Assembly (NCBI GenBank): GCA_024743275.1 | Contig: JANSWW010000001.1 | Span: 310,001-374,000 of the forward strand | Length of the DNA stretch: 64,000 nucleotides | Source of the DNA: Alphaproteobacteria bacterium | Lineage (GTDB): Bacteria > Pseudomonadota > Alphaproteobacteria > JANSWW01 | Direction of reading: 5' to 3' | In this document: positions 43,520-52,813 of the stretch, piece after piece | Numbering within the stretch: position 1 is the first letter of the stretch | How the letters are laid out: each line of letters begins with the position of its first letter | Notes under the pieces: model-generated | Told to the model about the DNA's origin: nothing | Database searches by the model: none | Seen by the model: only the letters and a program-made list of their open reading frames with translations | Translations under genes and position numbers: made by a program

Positions 43520-45484
43520 ATGAGCGACCTATTCCAATCCGCGCCGGCGCAGACCGAGTATACCGCCCAATCGATCGAGGTTCTGGAGGGCCTGGAGCCT
43601 GTCCGGCGTCGTCCGGGCATGTATGTCGGCGGCACCGACGATCGCGCGCTGCACCATTTGGTCGCCGAGGTGCTGGACAATTCCATGGACGAGGCTGTGG
43701 CGGGCTTCGCCTCGCGGATCGATCTCGTTCTCGACGCGGACGGCACGGTCACGATCCGCGACAACGGCCGGGGGATTCCGGTCGATCCGCATCCGAAGTT
43801 CCCGGACAAGTCCGCCCTGGAAGTGATCCTGACGACGCTCCATTCCGGCGGCAAATTCTCGGACAAGGTTTATCAGACATCGGGCGGCCTCCACGGCGTC
43901 GGCGTATCGGTCGTCAATGCCCTCTCCGACCGGCTGGTCGTCGAGGTCGCCCGTGACCGTTCCCTGTGGCGCCAGCAGTACTCCCGCGGCACGCCGATGG
44001 GACCGATCGAGGGTCCGAACGCCGCCCCGTCGCGCCGGGGCACCACCATCGCCTTTCATCCCGACCCGGAGATCTTCGGCGAGAAGGCCCGCTTCAAACC
44101 GGCCACGCTGTATAAGATGGCCCGGTCCAAGGCCTATCTCTTCAAGGGGGTGGAGATCCGCTGGCGCTGCGATCCGGCGCTGGTGGCCGACACGGACGAG
44201 ATCCCGTCGGAGGAGACCCTGCATTTCCCCGGCGGTTTGGTGGATTTCCTTGCCGCCGCCACCGCCAACCGGCCGACGGTCACCCAATCCCCCTTCGCCG
44301 GCGAGGCGGAGATGGACAACGGCGCGGCCGGCCGGGTCGAATGGGCGGTGCACTGGCCGACCGACGGGCGGGACACGCTGTTCAACGCCTATTGCAACAC
44401 GGTGCCAACCCCGCTCGGCGGCACCCATGAACAGGGCCTGCGCCAGGCGCTGACCCGGGCATTGAAGGCCTATGGCGACCTTATCGGCGTGAAAAAGGCC
44501 GCCCAGATCACGGCGGACGACGTCCTGGGCGAGAGCGCGGTGCTGTTGTCCGTCTTTATCCGCGATCCACAATTCCAGGGCCAGACCAAGGAGAGGCTGG
44601 TCTCGCCGGAAGCCGCACGGTTGGTCGAACAGGCGATCAAGGATCGCTTCGACCATTGGCTGGCGGATCAGCCCGACGCGTCGAAACTGCTGCTGCTGCA
44701 TGTGATCGAACGGGCCGACGAGCGGCTCGCCCGGCGCAAGCAGAAGGAAACCCAGCGCAAGACGGCGACCAAGCGACTGCGTCTGCCCGGCAAGCTCGCC
44801 GATTGCAGCAGCACCGACCGGCGAAACAGCGAGATCTTCCTGGTCGAGGGCGATTCGGCCGGCGGCTCGGCCAAACAGGCCCGCGACCGGGCGAGCCAGG
44901 CGGTCCTCCCCCTGCGCGGCAAGATTCTGAACGTCGCCAGCGCCAGCCAGGACAAGATGAAGGCCAATCAGGAGCTTCAGGACCTGATCCTGGCGCTCGG
45001 CTGCGGCAGCGGAAAACAGTTCGACGTCGAGGGCCTGCGCTACGACCGGGTCATCATCATGACGGACGCCGATGTTGACGGCGCCCACATCGCCAGCCTG
45101 CTGATGACCTTCTTCTTCCGGGAAATGCGCGGGCTGATCACCGGCGGGCATCTCTATCTCGCCCAGCCGCCGCTCTACCGGCTGCAGAAGGGGGCGACCG
45201 TCGCCTATGCCCGCGACGACGCCCACCGCGAGGAACTGCTCGCCACCACCTTCCGGGGCAACGGCAAAATCGAAACCAGCCGGTTCAAGGGTCTCGGCGA
45301 GATGCCGTCCGGCCAGCTCAAGGAAACCACGATGGACCCGAAAAAGCGCATCCTGCTGCGGGTCGCGCTGGATGATCCGTTCGAGGCCGCCGACCGGGTC
45401 GAACAACTCATGGGCCGCAAGGCCGAGGCGCGCTTCAAATTCATCCAGGAAAACGCCAGCTTCGCCGGAGAGTTGGACGTTTAA
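43520..45484 (+). CDS. parE: DNA topoisomerase IV subunit B
   Basis: A 654-residue GyrB/ParE ATPase subunit. The GHKL ATP site is seen in VLDNSMDEAVAGFASRIDLV, IRDNGRGIPVDPHPKFPDKS and QTSGGLHGVGVSVVNALSD; the QTK loop is in FQGQTKERLVSPEA; the Toprim metal site is in EIFLVEGDSAGGSAKQARDR, PLRGKILNVASAS and MTDADVDGAHIASLL. The length and the absence of a GyrB-type insert fit ParE, which separates daughter chromosomes together with ParC. It is not followed by parC in this window. Confidence 0.92.
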   Translation: MSDLFQSAPAQTEYTAQSIEVLEGLEPVRRRPGMYVGGTDDRALHHLVAEVLDNSMDEAVAGFASRIDLVLDADGTVTIRDNGRGIPVDPHPKFPDKSALEVILTTLHSGGKFSDKVYQTSGGLHGVGVSVVNALSDRLVVEVARDRSLWRQQYSRGTPMGPIEGPNAAPSRRGTTIAFHPDPEIFGEKARFKPATLYKMARSKAYLFKGVEIRWRCDPALVADTDEIPSEETLHFPGGLVDFLAAATANRPTVTQSPFAGEAEMDNGAAGRVEWAVHWPTDGRDTLFNAYCNTVPTPLGGTHEQGLRQALTRALKAYGDLIGVKKAAQITADDVLGESAVLLSVFIRDPQFQGQTKERLVSPEAARLVEQAIKDRFDHWLADQPDASKLLLLHVIERADERLARRKQKETQRKTATKRLRLPGKLADCSSTDRRNSEIFLVEGDSAGGSAKQARDRASQAVLPLRGKILNVASASQDKMKANQELQDLILALGCGSGKQFDVEGLRYDRVIIMTDADVDGAHIASLLMTFFFREMRGLITGGHLYLAQPPLYRLQKGATVAYARDDAHREELLATTFRGNGKIETSRFKGLGEMPSGQLKETTMDPKKRILLRVALDDPFEAADRVEQLMGRKAEARFKFIQENASFAGELDV

Positions 45485-45490
45485 CGACAG

Positions 45491-45515
45491 TGCCTTTTAG
45501 GTCATGACCTAGGCA
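45491..45515. repeat. palindrome at converging ends of parE and FemAB-like gene
   Basis: TAGGTCATGACCTA at 45498-45511 is a perfect 14-bp palindrome, with TGCC and GGCA continuing the symmetry outside it after an asymmetric spacer. It sits in the 24-base gap between parE and the stop codon of the convergent gene, and overlaps that stop. It may act as a bidirectional terminator, although no T-run is present. Confidence 0.4.
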
Positions 45516-46468
45516 TACTGGCCGACGCCGATCCATTCCTCGCCGCCGAGACCGCGTTTGAAGTTGGCGATTCCGGCCGCCTCCTCCTCGTTATAGCCGC
45601 CGAGATCGAGGGCGGTGACATCGTCCTTCTTGAGGGCGAGGGCCGCCCGCCAGAGCAGCAGGTGATGGGCGTTGACCGCCCGTCCCTCCTCCGACGTCCA
45701 GCCGACAAGATAGGTCGCCGTGGTCAGGTGCCGGACCACCAGGATACCCGCCACGGGAACACTGTCCTTCACACAGCGCCAGAGATGGACCCGGTGCAAT
45801 CGACCGACGCTTTTCGAGACCTCGTCATAGGCGCGGATCAGCGCTGGCGCGGGGCCGATGAATCCGCGTTCGATCTTGTCGTCCTCATAGACCGAGAGCA
45901 GCCAATCGAGATAGCGGCCGGTGGAATCGTGCTGCACGATGAGGTCCGTCTTCTCGGCCTTTTGCAGCGCGCCCCGCCAGTTCGCCCGGAGATTGCCGCG
46001 CAGGGTCTCCCCCTCCAGGGTCAGGTCGAGCCAGGCGGTCCGATAGCCCTCGCCCTTGCGATACCAGCCATTGGATTTCATCAGCGCCCGCATCGCCTCG
46101 CTGTCCGGGAACTCCGGCAGGAAGGAGAAGAAGCGGCCCTTCCAGGCCATGTATTCCCGGCGCATGAAATGCAGGAACAGCGAGGCCATGCTGTCCGGCA
46201 GATCGTCCTTGAAGACCGGCCCGCGATTGCAGGTCAAAACCTTGACCGGTCCGAATTTGGCGGCCTGCTCCTCGGTGATGGCGCCCACCGGGTTGCCGTC
46301 GAAATGGATGACCCCGAAACGGGTCTTCTTGCCCTTGGTCTTGGCCAGCGCCATCGCGTAGGGCCACATCAGTAGCAGGTTCGGACGCCGGCAACGGACC
46401 AGGAGCTTGTCCCATTCCGACTTGGACGCCTTGTTCCAGACGATCGAATAGGGAGAGTTAACCGGCAT
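45509..46468 (-). CDS. FemAB-like GNAT acyltransferase
   Basis: A 319-residue protein with two GNAT-type halves as in FemAB/lipid II aminoacyltransferase-like proteins: PVGAITEEQAAKFGPVKVLT, CNRGPVFKDDLPDSMASLFL, RTAWLDLTLEGETLRGNLRA then NWRGALQKAEK, and the C-terminal HHLLLWRAALALKKDDVTAL and DLGGYNEEEAAGIANFKRGL. In alphaproteobacteria such proteins are often of unknown use and may modify peptidoglycan, lipids or exopolysaccharide. It follows gmk closely on the same strand, overlapping its end by 11 bases. Confidence 0.75.
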   Translation of the reverse strand: MPVNSPYSIVWNKASKSEWDKLLVRCRRPNLLLMWPYAMALAKTKGKKTRFGVIHFDGNPVGAITEEQAAKFGPVKVLTCNRGPVFKDDLPDSMASLFLHFMRREYMAWKGRFFSFLPEFPDSEAMRALMKSNGWYRKGEGYRTAWLDLTLEGETLRGNLRANWRGALQKAEKTDLIVQHDSTGRYLDWLLSVYEDDKIERGFIGPAPALIRAYDEVSKSVGRLHRVHLWRCVKDSVPVAGILVVRHLTTATYLVGWTSEEGRAVNAHHLLLWRAALALKKDDVTALDLGGYNEEEAAGIANFKRGLGGEEWIGVGQYA

Positions 46469-47111
46469 CGGTCAGGCTACGGACGAAGGCCGGAAGGTCG
46501 ACCTGCCGTTCCCGTTTCAAGCGTTCGGCCACCAGGATCGCCTTCACCTCCCGGGTCGCCCGGTCGAGATCGTCGTTGATCACCACGTAATCGTATTCCG
46601 GCCAGTGGCTGATCTCGTCCGCGGCCTTGGCCATGCGGGAGCGGATCACCTCCTCGCTGTCCTGGGCGCGGGTGTGCAGGCGGCGCTCGAGCTCGTCGGT
46701 CGAGGGAGGCAGGATGAAGATGCTGACCAGATCGTCGCGAATGCGCTGCTTGAGCTGCTGGGTGCCTTGCCAGTCCACGTCGCAGACCACGTCGCGACCG
46801 GCCGACAACACCTTGTCCACCGGCGCCCGGGGCGTCCCATAGGACTTGCCGAAGACCCGGGCATATTCCAGCAGTTCCTCCTGCTCGACCATATCGTCGA
46901 AGCGGTCCTGGTCGATGAAGAAGTAATGGACGCCTTCCTCCTCGCCCGGGCGCTGCGGGCGGGTGGTGACGGAGACCGAGATCTCCATATCCGGCTCCTG
47001 TTCCAGAATCCGGCGGGTGATCGTCGTCTTGCCCGCGCCGGAGGGCGAGGACAGCACCAGCATGAGCCCCCGGCGGCGCAGTTTCTCCAAAGGCATGGCG
47101 TCAGGCGACAT
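46458..47111 (-). CDS. gmk: guanylate kinase
   Basis: A 217-residue guanylate kinase, which phosphorylates GMP to GDP. The P-loop is LSSPSGAGKTTITRRILEQE; the GMP-binding region has SVTTRPQRPGEEEGVHYFFI and EYARVFGKSYGTPRAPVDKV; DVVCDVDWQGTQQLKQ and FILPPSTDELERRL follow. The start overlaps the yicC stop by 11 bases. The likely start is the frame start at 47111, with a second ATG at residue 6. It is linked to yicC, a common pair. Confidence 0.96.
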   Translation of the reverse strand: MSPDAMPLEKLRRRGLMLVLSSPSGAGKTTITRRILEQEPDMEISVSVTTRPQRPGEEEGVHYFFIDQDRFDDMVEQEELLEYARVFGKSYGTPRAPVDKVLSAGRDVVCDVDWQGTQQLKQRIRDDLVSIFILPPSTDELERRLHTRAQDSEEVIRSRMAKAADEISHWPEYDYVVINDDLDRATREVKAILVAERLKRERQVDLPAFVRSLTDAG

Positions 47112-47994
47112 TCTGGACCTGCTCCTTGAACTGGTCGATCACGGTCTTCAGCGACAAACCGATCCGGGTGAGCTCGATGTCGGAGGACTTGGAACACAGC
47201 GTGTTGGCCTCGCGGTTCAGCTCCTGGCAGAGGAAATCGAGCTTGCGGCCGATCTGTCCGCCGCCGGTCAGCATCACGCGGGCGGAGGCGACATGGGCGA
47301 CCAGCCGATCCAGCTCCTCCCGCACATCCGCCTTGGTCGCGAGGATCGCCGCTTCCTGATGCAGCCTTTCAGCGGAAAGCTCCTGCCCGGGCTCCACCAA
47401 CGCGTCGAGCTGTGTCTTGAGCCGGGAGAAAAGCGCCTCCGGCGCCGTGGCGGCCAGCCCCTTGGCGGCGGCGACATCGCCCTCGACCTGCTCCAGCAGA
47501 CCGTTGAGCACGCCGAGCAAGGCCTGCCCCTCCTGCTGCCGGGCGTCGGCGAAGGCGGCGAGCGCCGCCTCGAAGCTCTCCAGGACGGCCTTTTTCCGAG
47601 CCTCGATCACGGCGTCGTCCTCGGCCTCGTCCGGTGCTTCGGCGACACCCCGGACGGTCAGGAGAACGTCGAGCCTCGGGGGCGCCTGATCCACCTTGTC
47701 GCCGAGCGCGCTTTGCAGCGCCAAGACCTCGTCCAGGGCATCCATGTTGAACCGCAAAGTGCTTTTCTGCTCGGCCGATTTGACGGAAAGCGTCACGCTG
47801 ATATTGCCGCGTCCGACCGCCTTCTTGATCTTGGCCCTGATCTCCGGGTCGAGGGCCTCGAAGCCGTTCGGCATGCGCAAACGGACATCCTGGGAGCGGC
47901 CGTTGACCGAGCGGATATCCCAGACCCAGGTGGTCCGCCCGTCGCTCCCCTCGGCCCGGCCATAGCCGGTCATGCTTTCAAGGGGTGTGCTCAT
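47101..47994 (-). CDS. yicC: YicC family endoribonuclease
   Basis: A 297-residue YicC protein. It begins MSTPLESMTGYGRAEGSDGR with the conserved SMTGYGR, contains DIRSVNGRSQDVRLRMP, and ends with GRKLDFLCQELNREANTLCS and DIELTRIGLSLKTVIDQFKE, the C-terminal hallmark of the family. YicC is reported as an endoribonuclease affecting small-RNA turnover. The ATG at 47994 is used because the longer frame runs through the divergent SDR gene. It is directly upstream of gmk. Confidence 0.93.
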   Translation of the reverse strand: MSTPLESMTGYGRAEGSDGRTTWVWDIRSVNGRSQDVRLRMPNGFEALDPEIRAKIKKAVGRGNISVTLSVKSAEQKSTLRFNMDALDEVLALQSALGDKVDQAPPRLDVLLTVRGVAEAPDEAEDDAVIEARKKAVLESFEAALAAFADARQQEGQALLGVLNGLLEQVEGDVAAAKGLAATAPEALFSRLKTQLDALVEPGQELSAERLHQEAAILATKADVREELDRLVAHVASARVMLTGGGQIGRKLDFLCQELNREANTLCSKSSDIELTRIGLSLKTVIDQFKEQVQNVA

Positions 47995-48102
47995 GATGGG
48001 ACCTCGGCTCTCGATCTTGGGGCTAGGGGGCTTGAACAATCCGCGCCGGCGGGAAATGGTGCCGGACGATATCCACCCGGACCCGAATCGGCAAGCGAGG
48101 CG

Positions 48103-48909
48103 ATGCTCTCTCCCTCTCCTTCTCCCAGCTCCTTTCCAGCCCACATTCTGATCACCGGCGCCTCCAGCGGCATCGGCGAGGCGTTGGTCCTCGAATACGC
48201 CGGCCCCGGCGTGCGCCTGACACTGCTGGGCCGCAACGAAGACCGCCTGGAGGCCGTCGCCGCGGCGGCCGCCGCCCAGGGCGCGACGGTCGATAGGCAC
48301 CTGGCCGATGTCACCGACCCGGACCGCATGGCCGCCGTGATGCAAGAAGCGGACGCCCGACAACCGGTCGATCTCGTGTTCGCCAATGCCGGGATTTCGG
48401 CCGGCACCGGCGGCGGCGATGGGGGAGCGGAGCCCGCCGGCCAGGTCCGGCAGGTGATGCGCGTCAATGTCGACGGCGTCCTCAATACCGTTCTGCCGGC
48501 GGTGGAGCTCATGGTCCCCCGGCAAAGAGGGCAGATCGCGATCATCAGTTCGCTCGCCGGCTTTCGCGGCATTCCCGGCGCGCCCGCCTATTGCGCCAGC
48601 AAAGCCGCGGTCATGGTCTATGGCGAGGCCCTGCGTGGTCAGCTCCACGCCTCCGGCATCGCGGTCAATGTGATCAATCCGGGCTATGTCCGCAGCCCGA
48701 TGACCGACCGCAACGACTTCCCCATGCCCTTCCTGATGGATGCGGACAAGGCCGCCCGGATCATCCGTCGGGGCCTGGACCGCAACAAGCCGCGGATCGC
48801 CTTCCCCTGGCCGATGGTCGCCGCGGTGCGACTGCTGCAGGCGTTGCCCCCCGCCTGGACCGACCCGCTGCTGCGGCGCCTGCCGAAGAAGGGCGGCGGG
48901 GTCGATTAG
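48103..48909 (+). CDS. short-chain dehydrogenase/reductase
   Basis: A 268-residue classical SDR. The cofactor motif TGASSGIGEALVLEYAG follows a short N-terminal extension; NAGISAG and the catalytic IISSLAGFRGIPGAPAYCAS with YxxxK (YCASK) are present, followed by INPGYVRSPMTDRNDFPMPF. The sequence resembles dehydrogenases that act on lipids or other hydrophobic substrates; a C-terminal hydrophobic and basic end supports membrane association. The ATG at 48103 is chosen because the longer frame overlaps yicC on the other strand. Confidence 0.85.
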   Translation: MLSPSPSPSSFPAHILITGASSGIGEALVLEYAGPGVRLTLLGRNEDRLEAVAAAAAAQGATVDRHLADVTDPDRMAAVMQEADARQPVDLVFANAGISAGTGGGDGGAEPAGQVRQVMRVNVDGVLNTVLPAVELMVPRQRGQIAIISSLAGFRGIPGAPAYCASKAAVMVYGEALRGQLHASGIAVNVINPGYVRSPMTDRNDFPMPFLMDADKAARIIRRGLDRNKPRIAFPWPMVAAVRLLQALPPAWTDPLLRRLPKKGGGVD

Positions 48910-48926
48910 TCCCGTTTAGGGCCCGC

Positions 48927-49985
48927 CTAATCCAGGGGCGCGTGCAGCTTGGTTTCCTTGGTGATGATCCCGCCGCGTTTGCCGATCTCGATCGATCCGT
49001 AGCGCTGCTTGAAGCAGTCCGGCAGGGGCCGGTCGCCCTCAAGCGAGAGCCAAAGCCGCATCAGATGGCGGCGTTTGGCCGGGTCGGGCCAGTCGGCGAA
49101 GCCGGTCCGGTCATGCAGTTGGTTGTGATTATAGACGAACTGCATGTCACCCGGCTCAAGCCGCATGCCGAAATGAAACGCCGGATCGTTGGCGAACCTG
49201 TCGAACAGATCGAGGGCCTCGACATGGGTCGGGGTCAGGCGCATGGCCTCGGGGAAGCGCTGGGCGCTATCGATATATTGCCGCTGATAGAAGACGGTCA
49301 TGAAGCCCCGATGCCAGTTCAGGACCGGGATGGTCATGAACGGATCCTCGCCCTCCGGGACTTCGCCCCGACGGTCCGTGGCGATCGGATCGAACAGAAG
49401 CGGGACGAGATCCGGCCGCTCCGCTCGCATCCGGTTATAGATCGAATGGGCACTGACCAGCAGCGACCGCCCGCCCTCCATCGCCTCCCGGATGCACAGC
49501 AGCCCGACCACGTCGGCGGAGTCCGTGTGAAAGGTCTGGCGGGCCGATGTCTGATAGATCCTGACGTTCGGATCGGTCGGATCCGCCCCGACATCGCGGA
49601 CATGGCCCAGGATATGGCCGGCGGCGTTCTGCGACCGGGCGCTACCGAGGTGGGCGCCGATACCGCAGAAGATCGCGGCCGCTTTCTCCTGACTGTACCG
49701 CGCGATGGGCAGCCCGCGGAGGACCTCGACCCCGACGCCGTGCAGCAGCGTGTCCCTCAACCGCGCCAGATGGACGTGGAAGGTCTTGAGCGGAAAGGCC
49801 TCCGCCGTGATCTCGCCGATATCCCGGCCCAGCGCGAGATAGTGGTCCGCCGCCCGCTCCAGGTCGGCGATATCCGCCGCCGTCAGCCGATACAGCCACC
49901 GCTCCTCGGCGTTGGCCATGTCGGCGCCGATCCAGGCCGCGGGGCTGTCCAGACGTTCGGGTAGAGAACTGAGAGCGATGGTCAT
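48927..49985 (-). CDS. TauD/TfdA-type Fe(II)/2-oxoglutarate dioxygenase
   Basis: A 352-residue dioxygenase of the TauD family. The iron triad is visible as HxD in SARQTFHTDSADVVGLLCIR and His in NHNQLHDRTGFADW; the 2-oxoglutarate Arg lies in KRRHLMRLWLSLEG. The first 80 residues form a non-catalytic extension (ERWLYRLTAADIADLERAAD) common in uncharacterised members. Substrate unknown; these enzymes hydroxylate small carboxylates, sulfonates or amines. It is convergent with the SDR and 24 bases after the DUF938 gene on the same strand. Confidence 0.85.
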   Translation of the reverse strand: MTIALSSLPERLDSPAAWIGADMANAEERWLYRLTAADIADLERAADHYLALGRDIGEITAEAFPLKTFHVHLARLRDTLLHGVGVEVLRGLPIARYSQEKAAAIFCGIGAHLGSARSQNAAGHILGHVRDVGADPTDPNVRIYQTSARQTFHTDSADVVGLLCIREAMEGGRSLLVSAHSIYNRMRAERPDLVPLLFDPIATDRRGEVPEGEDPFMTIPVLNWHRGFMTVFYQRQYIDSAQRFPEAMRLTPTHVEALDLFDRFANDPAFHFGMRLEPGDMQFVYNHNQLHDRTGFADWPDPAKRRHLMRLWLSLEGDRPLPDCFKQRYGSIEIGKRGGIITKETKLHAPLD

Positions 49986-50009
49986 GCCGGACCTCCGTTT
50001 TCCGCGAGC

Positions 50010-50693
50010 CTATGCCCGCAAAAAGCGGATGAACAGATTGTTGGCCGGCATGGCGCGGGTCTCGTCATGGGCGAGGCCATGGCGGGCCGCTTCGGCCAAC
50101 ACGGCGTCGAGATCCCGAAGACCGAAGGCCGGGTCCTTACCCTGCAAGGTGGCGTGAAACCGGGCGTCCCCCTCGGAGGTCGCTTTCCCGTCGCGCAAGA
50201 AGGGCCCGTAGAGCCAGAGCGCGCCCCCGTCAACCAGGGTCCTCGCCGCCCCGGCCATCAGCCCCTTGGTCACAGGCCAGGGGGCGATATGGGTGAGGTT
50301 GCAGCACAGCATGGCGTCGACAGGCCCCGTCAACGGCCAGGCTGCCGCCGTCACATCGAGGTCGAGGGGCGCCAAAGGGATAGGGCTCTTCCGCGCCGCG
50401 TCGTTCCTGCCGTGCGCCGCCCAGGCGGCGATCGAAACCCGATGGCGCGGCTCCGGATCGGAGGGCTGCCAGGTCACATTGTCCAGATGATGGGTGAAAT
50501 GGACCGCGTGCTCCCCGGTCCCGCTGGCGATTTCCAGGACCGACGACCCGGGCCGGCACCATTCGGTCAGAACGGCGAGGATGGCGTCCCGGTTGCGGGC
50601 GGTCGCCGGCGCGAACACGCGACCGTCCTCGGTCTCCTGCCAGGACGGCGCGGTATTGGACGAAGGGGAAGTGGACGAAGAAGGGGTGGTCAT
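50010..50693 (-). CDS. DUF938 SAM-dependent methyltransferase-like protein
   Basis: A 227-residue class I methyltransferase-like protein. The SAM-binding motif is SVLEIASGTGEHAVHF; further DUF938 features are WQPSDPEPRHRVSIAAW, AMLCCNLTHIAPWPVTKGLM and ALWLYGPFLRDGKATSEGD. The function of this family is unknown. The first 15 residues are Ser/Thr-rich and probably not conserved. It is located between a TauD-like gene and a glutathione transferase gene, all on the minus strand. Confidence 0.88.
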   Translation of the reverse strand: MTTPSSSTSPSSNTAPSWQETEDGRVFAPATARNRDAILAVLTEWCRPGSSVLEIASGTGEHAVHFTHHLDNVTWQPSDPEPRHRVSIAAWAAHGRNDAARKSPIPLAPLDLDVTAAAWPLTGPVDAMLCCNLTHIAPWPVTKGLMAGAARTLVDGGALWLYGPFLRDGKATSEGDARFHATLQGKDPAFGLRDLDAVLAEAARHGLAHDETRAMPANNLFIRFLRA

Positions 50694-50741
50694 GGGAACG
50701 GTCCGCCGGCGTAGGAAGGTCCCGGGCCGCGTTCTCAGCCG

Positions 50742-51425
50742 TCAGGCCTTCTGATTGAACAGGATGCGGCGTTCCTCGTCGGTGGGCGGGGCGCCGCGGC
50801 GATACTCCTTGCCGAGATCCACCCCCCGCTGGACCGCCGGACGCTCCTTTACCATGGTGCGCCAGCGGCGAACATTGGGGAAATGCGCCAAGTCCCGACC
50901 CAACGGTTTGGCGATCAGCACCCAGGGCCAGACCATCATGTCCGCGATCGAATACTCGCTGCCGAGGATATAGTCTCGCCCCATCAGACGGCGTTCGAGA
51001 ACGCCGAGATTGCGGTCGTACTCTCCGGCATAGCGCTCCAGGGCATAGGAATGATCGCCATACTCCGGCGCGTAGTTGCGGAAATGGCTCAATTGCCCCG
51101 CCATCGGCCCCTGATTGCCGGTCTGCCAGAACAGCCACTCGAGGCATTCCTTTTGGCGCATGATGTCGCCGGGGATGAACATTTTGTATTTCGTTGCGAG
51201 ATACCAAAGGATAGCCCCGGACTCGAAGACCGGCACGGGATCGCCCTCGACATCGTAATCGAGAATGGCCGGCATCCGGTTATTCGGACTAATCTTGAGG
51301 AAATCCGGCGTGAATTGCTCGCCTTTCCCGATATTTACCGGAACGAGGTCGTAGGGAATCCCCATCTCCTCCAAGGCGATGGAGACCTTCCAGCCGTTGG
51401 GGGTCGGCCAATAAAACAACTTCAT
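50742..51425 (-). CDS. glutathione S-transferase, YghU-like
   Basis: A 227-residue GST. It begins MKLFYWPTPNGWKVSIALEE and has NNRMPAILDYD (cis-Pro), FESGAILWYLATKYKMFIPG, LSHFRNYAPEYGDHSYALER and SEYSIADMMVWPWV. It resembles the product at 12121 in TPNGxKVSI and DFLKISPNN. Disulfide-bond reductase activity with glutathione is the usual role. The ATG at 51425 fits the GST start; upstream ATG codons at 51434 and 51470 would add a short extension. Confidence 0.88.
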   Translation of the reverse strand: MKLFYWPTPNGWKVSIALEEMGIPYDLVPVNIGKGEQFTPDFLKISPNNRMPAILDYDVEGDPVPVFESGAILWYLATKYKMFIPGDIMRQKECLEWLFWQTGNQGPMAGQLSHFRNYAPEYGDHSYALERYAGEYDRNLGVLERRLMGRDYILGSEYSIADMMVWPWVLIAKPLGRDLAHFPNVRRWRTMVKERPAVQRGVDLGKEYRRGAPPTDEERRILFNQKA

Positions 51426-51487
51426 ACCGCTCATCGGGGGACGATCGAGCCTTTCCTGGAAACTAGCCAAAAGATATGCCCTCCGAG

Positions 51488-52672
51488 TTAACGGGATGTG
51501 GATACGGTTGTAAACGCAGAAATCTCTTCTTCCGTGTATTTAAGGTCTCGCATAATCGCATATGTATCAGCCCCCAGGGCGGAGCCGCCTTCGCGCGCAT
51601 CGAGCGGCGTGCCGAAGAAGCGGGCCGCCGGCCGGGCCTGCCGCACCGGTCCGGCGACCGGATGATCGGTCACCTCGACGATTTCGTTGGCGGCCACCTG
51701 GGGATGCCCGATCATTTCGCTGCGGGTCAGAACGGGTGCACAAGGTACATCCTCGGCCTCGAGCCGGGCGAGCCAATGGGCGCTGCTCCCGGTTTTGAGA
51801 ACCGATTGGGTCAAGGCAAGACGGTCGTCGATATTGGTCTGACGCAGGGCCGCCGTCCGGAACCGTGGATCGTCGAGCCATTCCGGCGTGCCGAGGGCGC
51901 GGATCAGGGCACGCCATTGCTTATCGGTCTGGACCGCGACGGAGATATAACCGTCCGTCGTCTCATAGATCAGGTCGATAAAGCTCTGGGCCTTCGATTG
52001 GGGGATATCCTCCTTGACAAAGGTCTGGCTGCCCATATCCGAATGCCAGAGGAAGGCGATGACGCTGTCGAGCATGGAGAGCTCGACATATTGTCCCTCC
52101 CCGGTCCGTTCCTTGGCCAGCAGCGCCGAGGTGATCGCCTGGGCGGCGGTCAGGCCGGTCACCTTGTCCGGGACGATCGTGCGCACGAGACGCGGGCGCT
52201 CCCCGTCTGACCCCGCCTGGACCGTGGTGAGGCCGGACAGCGCCTGGATCAGCGGGTCGTAGACCGGGCGTTCGGCATAGGGGCCGCGCGCGCCGAAACC
52301 GGAGATAGAGCAATAGACGATCGCCGGGTTCACCTTCTTGAGATCCTCATAGCCGAGGCCGAGCCGCTCCACCGCGCCGGGCCGGAAGTTCTGGACCACC
52401 GCGTCGGCGGTCGCGACCAGCCGTTTGACCAGTTCGACTCCCTCCGGCGTTTTGAGATCGACGGCGACCGACTTTTTGTTGCGGTTGTTGTTGAGGAAAC
52501 TGGCCGAAAAGCCGTTGCTGCGGTTCGACACCTGACGGGTGAAGTCGCCGCCCTTCGGATTTTCGATCTTGATGACCTCCGCGCCCTGGTCGGCCAGCAT
52601 CATGGTCGCCAACGGGCCGGAAACAACGGTGGTCAGATCGACGATGCGGATGCCGTGCAGGGGTCCGGGCAT
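51488..52672 (-). CDS. family III CoA-transferase (CaiB/BaiF)
   Basis: A 394-residue class III CoA-transferase. Typical segments are MPGPLHGIRIVDLTTVVSGP, GAEVIKIENPKGGDFTRQ, NRNKKSVAVDLKTPEGVELV, VVQNFRPGAVERLGLGYED, YCSISGFGARGPYAERPVYD with the catalytic Asp, and GQYVELSMLDSVIAFL. Substrate unknown; such enzymes move CoA between carboxylic acids. The ATG at 52672 has GGAGAA upstream. It is divergent from the DenD-like gene. Confidence 0.92.
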   Translation of the reverse strand: MPGPLHGIRIVDLTTVVSGPLATMMLADQGAEVIKIENPKGGDFTRQVSNRSNGFSASFLNNNRNKKSVAVDLKTPEGVELVKRLVATADAVVQNFRPGAVERLGLGYEDLKKVNPAIVYCSISGFGARGPYAERPVYDPLIQALSGLTTVQAGSDGERPRLVRTIVPDKVTGLTAAQAITSALLAKERTGEGQYVELSMLDSVIAFLWHSDMGSQTFVKEDIPQSKAQSFIDLIYETTDGYISVAVQTDKQWRALIRALGTPEWLDDPRFRTAALRQTNIDDRLALTQSVLKTGSSAHWLARLEAEDVPCAPVLTRSEMIGHPQVAANEIVEVTDHPVAGPVRQARPAARFFGTPLDAREGGSALGADTYAIMRDLKYTEEEISAFTTVSTSR

Positions 52673-52813
52673 TGGGTTCTCCTTCGGGAACCGGGTGACG
52701 GATCGGGCGATGCATCGACAAGTGCGGCCCGGCGTGGTCAAAGACAAGCGTCTGTCACGACAGGGTGTTTTCACCGAACGAACATTCAGAAAAAAGGGCA
52801 TGGGAAGGACGGC